Assembly: GCA_020634375.1 (NCBI GenBank) | Contig: JACKBX010000012.1 | Location: forward strand, 1-64,000 | From: Ardenticatenaceae bacterium | GTDB lineage: Bacteria; Chloroflexota; Anaerolineae; Promineifilales; Promineifilaceae | Reading direction: 5' to 3' | DNA: 64,000 nucleotides | Shown: positions 60,037-64,000 of the stretch, piece by piece | How positions within the stretch are numbered: the stretch's first letter is position 1 | Layout: the number at the start of each line of letters is the position of its first letter | Notes under the pieces: model-generated | What the model was told of the DNA's origin: nothing | The model's input: the letters and a program-made list of their open reading frames with translations, nothing else | Databases searched by the model: none | Program-made: the position numbers and the translations under genes

Positions 60037-62161
60037 TGACCAAAAGCGTGACCCGTGTAAACTGCCCCGGCACGCTTTCGGTGGTGAGTTCGCCGCCAAT
60101 GACGGCCATCATGGTGGTGTGTAGGGCAAGCCCCTGCCCGCTGCCCTGGGGTTGGGCGTCGGGAACCAGCCCAATGCCGTTATCTTCGATTTGTAAGTGC
60201 AGGCCGTTTTGCCAGTAGATGGTAATGTGCAGGTGAAACGGCCGTTCCCCCAACGCATGTTGCCCCTCTCCTCGCCCATACTTTGCCGCATTACGCACCG
60301 CTTCCCGCGCCGCATAAAAAATTACCTCGGCGGTCAGCGTGGGAATGGTAGATGTATTCTCTATCGCTTCTGGGCTGATTTGCCAGACCACCTCATCAAA
60401 AGCTGAAGCAAATTCTAATTCGATTGTTTGCTGCAATGCGCCGATTAATCCCAGGCGGGCAACTTCTGGCGCTTTGGTTGTAGGCATTTCGCGCAGCAGA
60501 TTAGAAATTTGGCGGTGAGCGCTGCTCAGCGTGTTTACCGCATCCGCCACAACGCCATTGGCAGCCGTTTCCCCGCTCAAAGCAATAATTGCCATCTGAA
60601 TTTCAGGCAGGATGTCGTCGTGCAGCACGCGGCGCGTTTGTTGGTCTACGATTTGTGTTTGCGCCAATCGTTCGCGCTGTAAGGCCATGAGACGGCGGGC
60701 CATCTCTGCGCTGGCTTTGGTGTCAATCAACCGTTCGCCGCTGACGCGGGCCACGTCAATTTCTTCCTGTGTGTACAAGCCATTGCCCCATTTTGGCCCC
60801 AGTAAAAAGATGCCGATCAGGCCACGTTCACTCCACAGGGGAACGGCCCACACTGCGCCGCCGTAATCAACGGGGTTGATAGCGATGGGGGTTTGTGTAT
60901 TGCGGAATTGGTAGGAGAGATCGGTGAGAGGCGGCAGCGAGCGACGGTTATTTATGGGGTAAACCAGGGCTGTGCCAACGAGCGGGGCCAATGGGCCAAC
61001 GGCCGTCAAATAAGCCAACCGCGCATCCAATACGTCCGTACACAGGGCGTGGAATGGCAGCGCGATGTTCACTTCGGCGGGGCCGGATGGGGTGAGAAGT
61101 TGGTCGGTGAGGCGCTGGCTGGTGAGGAACGGCCGTAAATTGTCAATGTAGCGTTCTCGTTCGCGGTAGGAACGCCAGCTAAACAGTGCAAAAAAGAAAG
61201 CGATGAGCAGTGCCGTCAGCAATAGGCTGTAGATGGGGCGCAAATCGAGGAACAAGCTGCCACCGACAACCAAGCTGTAGCCTGCCGCGAGAAAAATAGT
61301 GCGCCGCCACTGCCGCCACAAACCACGCCGTGGCAATGTTTTACCAGTGAATACCTCATACGAGACAACGGCTTGCCCCAACAGCACGACAGAGAGGGCG
61401 ATGAGGCTGGCGATAATCAAATCTAGCACGGCGATGGTCATGGTAGCCGCGTCAAAAATCTCGTAGAAGGGACGCTGGCGGGCGTCTTGCACGACCCAAC
61501 CCATGACGCCAATGGTAAGCAGGCTGACGAGGAGCAGGGTGATGGAAACGGCCGTAAACCAGGGCCGGGCACGTTGACGGGCTGCCGCCCCCATCACGCG
61601 GCGAACAGGGCCGGGCCGCGACAGCGCATCCAACGAAAGGGCAATGCACAACACAACGTACACGGCGTATCCCACAGCCAACAGGGGCACACCCCACACC
61701 GACCAACGCAAAAACAGCCGCAGTTGTACAAATTCCCAGGGCGGTGTCATCAAGAGGAAAATGCCTAGAGCCAATCCTGCCAGCCCGGCCGTTACCAGGG
61801 TGATGGTGAGGCGCAGCCAGTTATGTTGACGGCGGTAAAGGGGGGACGGCCGTTCTTCCCAAAAGCCTGCGTACCACAGCACCACCAGATACCATAAAAA
61901 TGGCAGCGTGATGGCCGGAACCAGCCCCACCGCCCACCAAAAGAGCATATTCCAGCCGAAAACGTGCAGCCCCAAATGCAAAATGGCGGAATGGCTGACG
62001 AAGAAGGCGCCGCCCATCAACAACCCCAACCCGCCCAGCCAAATACCCCAGGCGCGGCGGTCGGAGTTGAAGAGGACGGTGAGGCCCAACCAGACGAGCA
62101 GGATGGTGTTGAAGATGGAGACGGCCATTGCGGCCGCGTCGAGGAAGAGGTTGCCGGTCAT
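60032..62161 (-). CDS. NarL-type sensor histidine kinase with multi-helix membrane domain
   Basis: A 709-residue membrane sensor kinase. About nine hydrophobic segments (residues 5-325) replace a periplasmic sensor. A GAF-like domain (about 345-480) follows, then a coiled linker and the HisKA_3 dimerisation helix with phospho-acceptor H514 (RRVLHDDILPEIQ). The ATPase domain has EAVRNAAKYG and IEDNGIGL, and ends GGELTTESVPGQFTRVTLLVN. It begins 20 bases after the response regulator stop, without a good ribosome site; a longer start overlapping the regulator gene is possible. The stimulus is unknown. The pair is codirectional and surely co-transcribed. Confidence 0.86.
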   Translation of the reverse strand: MTGNLFLDAAAMAVSIFNTILLVWLGLTVLFNSDRRAWGIWLGGLGLLMGGAFFVSHSAILHLGLHVFGWNMLFWWAVGLVPAITLPFLWYLVVLWYAGFWEERPSPLYRRQHNWLRLTITLVTAGLAGLALGIFLLMTPPWEFVQLRLFLRWSVWGVPLLAVGYAVYVVLCIALSLDALSRPGPVRRVMGAAARQRARPWFTAVSITLLLVSLLTIGVMGWVVQDARQRPFYEIFDAATMTIAVLDLIIASLIALSVVLLGQAVVSYEVFTGKTLPRRGLWRQWRRTIFLAAGYSLVVGGSLFLDLRPIYSLLLTALLIAFFFALFSWRSYRERERYIDNLRPFLTSQRLTDQLLTPSGPAEVNIALPFHALCTDVLDARLAYLTAVGPLAPLVGTALVYPINNRRSLPPLTDLSYQFRNTQTPIAINPVDYGGAVWAVPLWSERGLIGIFLLGPKWGNGLYTQEEIDVARVSGERLIDTKASAEMARRLMALQRERLAQTQIVDQQTRRVLHDDILPEIQMAIIALSGETAANGVVADAVNTLSSAHRQISNLLREMPTTKAPEVARLGLIGALQQTIELEFASAFDEVVWQISPEAIENTSTIPTLTAEVIFYAAREAVRNAAKYGRGEGQHALGERPFHLHITIYWQNGLHLQIEDNGIGLVPDAQPQGSGQGLALHTTMMAVIGGELTTESVPGQFTRVTLLVN

Positions 62162-62180
62162 ATATGTTTTGCGGAGCTTA

Positions 62181-62915
62181 TCATTTCCATTCCACCCATT
62201 CGCCACGCTCGTCCAGAATGCGTGGTGTGCCGTCCTCGTCCCAAGTGATGAGGTGTCCGGTACGCATAATGACGGCGGCGCGGGTGCGGGCTACTTTTTC
62301 ATCGGTGGCAGTGGTATTAAGATTCCAGGCCGTGTAAATCTGGCCGTTGATGCGGCTGATGGTGCGCTTATCGCGGAAGCCCATGCGGGCGGCGATTTGC
62401 TCGTTGCTCATACCTTGGGCCAGCATGTGGGCCACCTCGCGCTCGTTGGGTTCCAGCAGGTCGAGAGGGGCGTGTTCGTCTTTGTGGCGCACTTCCTGCA
62501 CACGGGTTTCGATGTCGGGGTCGATGAAGGAACGGCCGTTCACGGCATCTTTCAACAGCGGCACAATCATGGTTGGCAGCAAAAAGTTGGATTTGCGCAC
62601 GTAGGCATAGTGGCTGAGGATGCCGGAGCGACGAAAGGCGCGGTAATAGTCGTCGTCGTCTTGGATGGAGTAGAAAGCGATGGGGAAACGGGGCAGCTCG
62701 CGGCGGATGGCAACGGCCGTTTCAATGCCATTCATCACCCCTGCCAACTGCACATCCATCAACACCACATCTGGCGTGTCAGCCAGGCAAAATTCCAATG
62801 CTTCCTCTCCTGTGGGGCAGTCAAAAACCACCTGTACCTGCCCGGTAGCCGTCAGCCCGCTAACCAGGGCCGGGCGCAGTTTTTCGTTATCTTCAACGAT
62901 GAGTAAATTTAACAT
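62181..62915 (-). CDS. NarL/FixJ-type response regulator
   Basis: A 244-residue response regulator. Receiver domain with acidic pocket E8-D9, phospho-acceptor D54 (VVLMDVQLAG) and the conserved Lys in YVRKSN. A LuxR-type helix-turn-helix (about 165-215: LEPNEREVAHMLAQGMSNEQIAARMGFRDKRTISRI). A C-terminal stretch of about 25 residues after the HTH (MRTGHLITWDEDGTPRILDERG) is unusual. The ATG at 62915 has AAAGG seven bases upstream. It precedes its kinase in the operon. Confidence 0.88.
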   Translation of the reverse strand: MLNLLIVEDNEKLRPALVSGLTATGQVQVVFDCPTGEEALEFCLADTPDVVLMDVQLAGVMNGIETAVAIRRELPRFPIAFYSIQDDDDYYRAFRRSGILSHYAYVRKSNFLLPTMIVPLLKDAVNGRSFIDPDIETRVQEVRHKDEHAPLDLLEPNEREVAHMLAQGMSNEQIAARMGFRDKRTISRINGQIYTAWNLNTTATDEKVARTRAAVIMRTGHLITWDEDGTPRILDERGEWVEWK

Positions 62916-62928
62916 AATCATGCCTTTT

Positions 62929-62960
62929 GTGAAACGTGCAGAAAGTGGGTCACGTTTCAC
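62929..62960. repeat. Word-repeat hairpin, GTGAAACGT family
   Basis: GTGAAACGTG (62929-62938) and CACGTTTCAC (62951-62960) are exact complements, in the leader of the response-regulator gene. Confidence 0.75.
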
Positions 62961-63136
62961 GTCATTGTAACATCCTCTAAAACGGAGAGACAGGTCAAGC
63001 ACTTGGGTGCGCGGATACGGCCGTTTGATGCATCGAATCAATATGAGTGATTGTCATATGCTGGGGAACAAGTCCGCAAGTCGTCGGTTTGCAAACTTGC
63101 CACTTGCAGACTTGCACACTTCTTTCGGAGGTTTTT

Positions 63137-63547
63137 ATGAATGGATTGGTTCAATTACAAGCTCACCGGCCCAAATTATTGACAGGGCTGGTTTTGTTTG
63201 CAGCAGTGGCCCTGATTCCTTATGGCTGGCTGGCGGAACTGTGGCCGTTGTTTGGCGCGGTGGTGGATGCTTTATTTTCGGCGGAATGGGCGCATATTGT
63301 GGGGCATTTGGGATTGTTTATGGGGTTGGGAACGGCCGTACTTGCCCTATTCCCCCAATTACGCTGGCGACCGGGCCTTTACTTTGCCCTCATTTTAGCT
63401 CTGGGCATGGCCCAAGAATTATTGCAACTGCTTACCTTCAAACACCGCGCCTTTGCTGCTGCCGACCTATTCGATTTGCTGACCGACGCAGCGGGGGCGG
63501 GGCTGGTTTTTCTGTATTTCCGTCATCACATTTCAGAGGTTCAATGA
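63137..63547 (+). CDS. VanZ-like small membrane protein
   Basis: A 136-residue membrane protein with four hydrophobic segments. The histidine-rich loops and the order FSAEWAHIVGHLGLFMGLGTAVLALFPQLR, LILALGMAQELLQLLTFKHRAFAAADLFDLLTDAAGAGLVFLYF match VanZ-like proteins (conserved E-x2-Q and D-x3-D). Function is unknown outside teicoplanin resistance. CGGAGGT sets the start at 63137. Its stop overlaps the next start (ATGA). A GCAAGT/ACTTGC word repeat lies upstream at 63066-63115. Confidence 0.82.
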   Translation: MNGLVQLQAHRPKLLTGLVLFAAVALIPYGWLAELWPLFGAVVDALFSAEWAHIVGHLGLFMGLGTAVLALFPQLRWRPGLYFALILALGMAQELLQLLTFKHRAFAAADLFDLLTDAAGAGLVFLYFRHHISEVQ

Positions 63548-64000
63548 AAATGAAAATATTCTCTTCACAAAAAATGATGCTGTTTTTGGCGCTGGCATTG
63601 GCCTCCTGTTTTGCCATTGTCTTGGTAGCGCTGCGCATGATCGCTACAGGCACGCCTCATTTTCGATTTTTAGTTTGGAATTTGTTCCTGGCTTGGCTGC
63701 CCTTTTTGTTTGCTGAATTGGCCCATCACGTGCGTAAACGGCGGGTTTTATTGGCAGCTATTGGCTTTCTCTGGTTCATTTTTTTGCCTAATGCACTGTA
63801 TATCGTCACAGATTTGATGCATTTACGGCCGTATCTCGCCATTCCCCTTTGGTACGATGCGATCATGATCTTCTCCTTTGCCCTAACGGGACTTTTACTG
63901 GGTTTTCTCTCCTTGCAGCGCATTCATGCCCTGGTGACGGCGCGATTTGGCCGCTGGGTGGGCTGGTTGTTTGCCGGAATCACGCTGGCGTTTAGCAGCT
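63544..64000 (+). CDS. DUF1361 family membrane protein, cut by the window end
   Basis: At least 152 residues, continuing past the window. Hydrophobic segments follow a basic start (MKMKIFSSQKMMLFLALALASCFAIVLVAL). The blocks FRFLVWNLFLAWLPFLFAELAHHVRK, WFIFLPNALYIVTDLMHL and PLWYDAIMIFSFALTGLLLGFLSL match DUF1361. It is translationally coupled to the VanZ-like gene through ATGA overlap. Function unknown. Confidence 0.8.
   Translation, partial: MKMKIFSSQKMMLFLALALASCFAIVLVALRMIATGTPHFRFLVWNLFLAWLPFLFAELAHHVRKRRVLLAAIGFLWFIFLPNALYIVTDLMHLRPYLAIPLWYDAIMIFSFALTGLLLGFLSLQRIHALVTARFGRWVGWLFAGITLAFSS

Larger units (their letters stand above)
1..64000. repeat. Highly iterated palindrome ACGGCCGT dispersed over the window
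   Basis: The self-complementary octamer ACGGCCGT occurs about 110 times by eye count, roughly once per 600 bases, mostly inside genes and on average flanked as AACGGCCGTT or GACGGCCGTC. Examples start near 1208, 3720, 6111, 8800, 14931, 14949, 25333, 33541, 43020, 55021, 60239 and 63331. It is read in all three frames and recurs in proteins as T-A-V, N-G-R/D-G-R or R-P. It also builds hairpins (14931-14958 and 25329-25346). Long stretches lack it, notably about 37290-40360 and 55725-57755. Random expectation at this GC content would be one or two copies. The situation resembles HIP1 (GCGATCGC) of cyanobacteria; the function here is unknown. Confidence 0.9.

Noticed and set aside
1804..62960. 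The spaced GTGAAACGT words as a CRISPR array
   Set aside because: Copies are scattered single hairpins with inverted arms, not direct repeats with uniform unique spacers; no cas genes.

Overview
The window reads as chromosomal DNA of a moderately GC-rich, aerobic or facultative, outer-surface-secreting bacterium. The best guess is a Chloroflexota member of the Anaerolineae/Ardenticatenales kind. The pointers are a giant secreted GH13 amylase ending in a YLPVVMRP tail, Thr/Pro-rich lipoprotein linkers, a UPF0182 membrane protein, ba3-type oxidase genes, and the very frequent palindromic octamer ACGGCCGT (about 110 copies by eye). The placement is inference; no rRNA, tRNA, CRISPR array or transposase was seen.

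Layout. 0-8 kb: a lipoprotein, then a complete branched-chain-amino-acid-type ABC uptake operon (livG, an acyl-CoA synthetase, livH, livM, livK, livF). 8-11 kb: a SLC13/ArsB-like ion transporter bracketed by two small universal-stress-type proteins. 11-14.9 kb: an Asp/His-rich lipoprotein, a PaaK-type CoA ligase, an ArsR-DUF2087 regulator pair with a visible promoter/operator, and a phosphatidylcholine synthase. 15-25 kb: a 1931-residue extracellular amylase, a UPF0182 protein and a glycosyltransferase. 25-33 kb: cydA-cydB and a single-chain CydDC exporter, then an M23 lipoprotein and a YjbQ protein. 33.9-43.4 kb: a respiratory block holding a cytochrome b / double ferredoxin / MvhD fusion, two c-type lipo-cytochromes, a B-type (ba3) oxidase with a newly read 45-residue subunit IIa, two Sco-like proteins, an Rrf2 regulator, a DUF3307 protein and a Crp/Fnr regulator. 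43.5-55.7 kb: metabolic and transport genes (EEP hydrolase, aldo/keto reductase, hydantoinase, class IV aminotransferase, GNAT, APC-USP fusion, DegV, MFS, SDR, D-threonine-aldolase-like). 55.8-59 kb: a compact divergent module (tandem-RHH-like protein, ExeA/TnsC-like ATPase, winged-helix-like protein). 59-64 kb: an MBL hydrolase, a two-component pair, VanZ and DUF1361 proteins.

How it fits together. Two terminal oxidases (bd and ba3) and an unusual cytochrome b complex lie within 18 kb. Similar Crp-type dyads of the form nGTnA-N6-TnACn occur upstream of the cyd operon, upstream of the cytochrome c/b operon, and between the oxidase operon and the crp gene. They suggest one Crp-family regulon for respiration. 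The cytochrome b protein has no Rieske partner in the window and instead carries two 4Fe-4S ferredoxin motifs and an MvhD-like domain on the same chain. It is the strongest candidate for an undescribed system.

Non-coding structure is as striking as the genes. Many intergenic gaps are filled by short word repeats arranged as inverted repeats (families GTGAAACGT, GTAATCAGT, AATCCGT, AGATT and others). They act as hairpins, often contain the stop codon of the flanking gene, and in cydDC similar word-repeat DNA has become coding sequence in four places.
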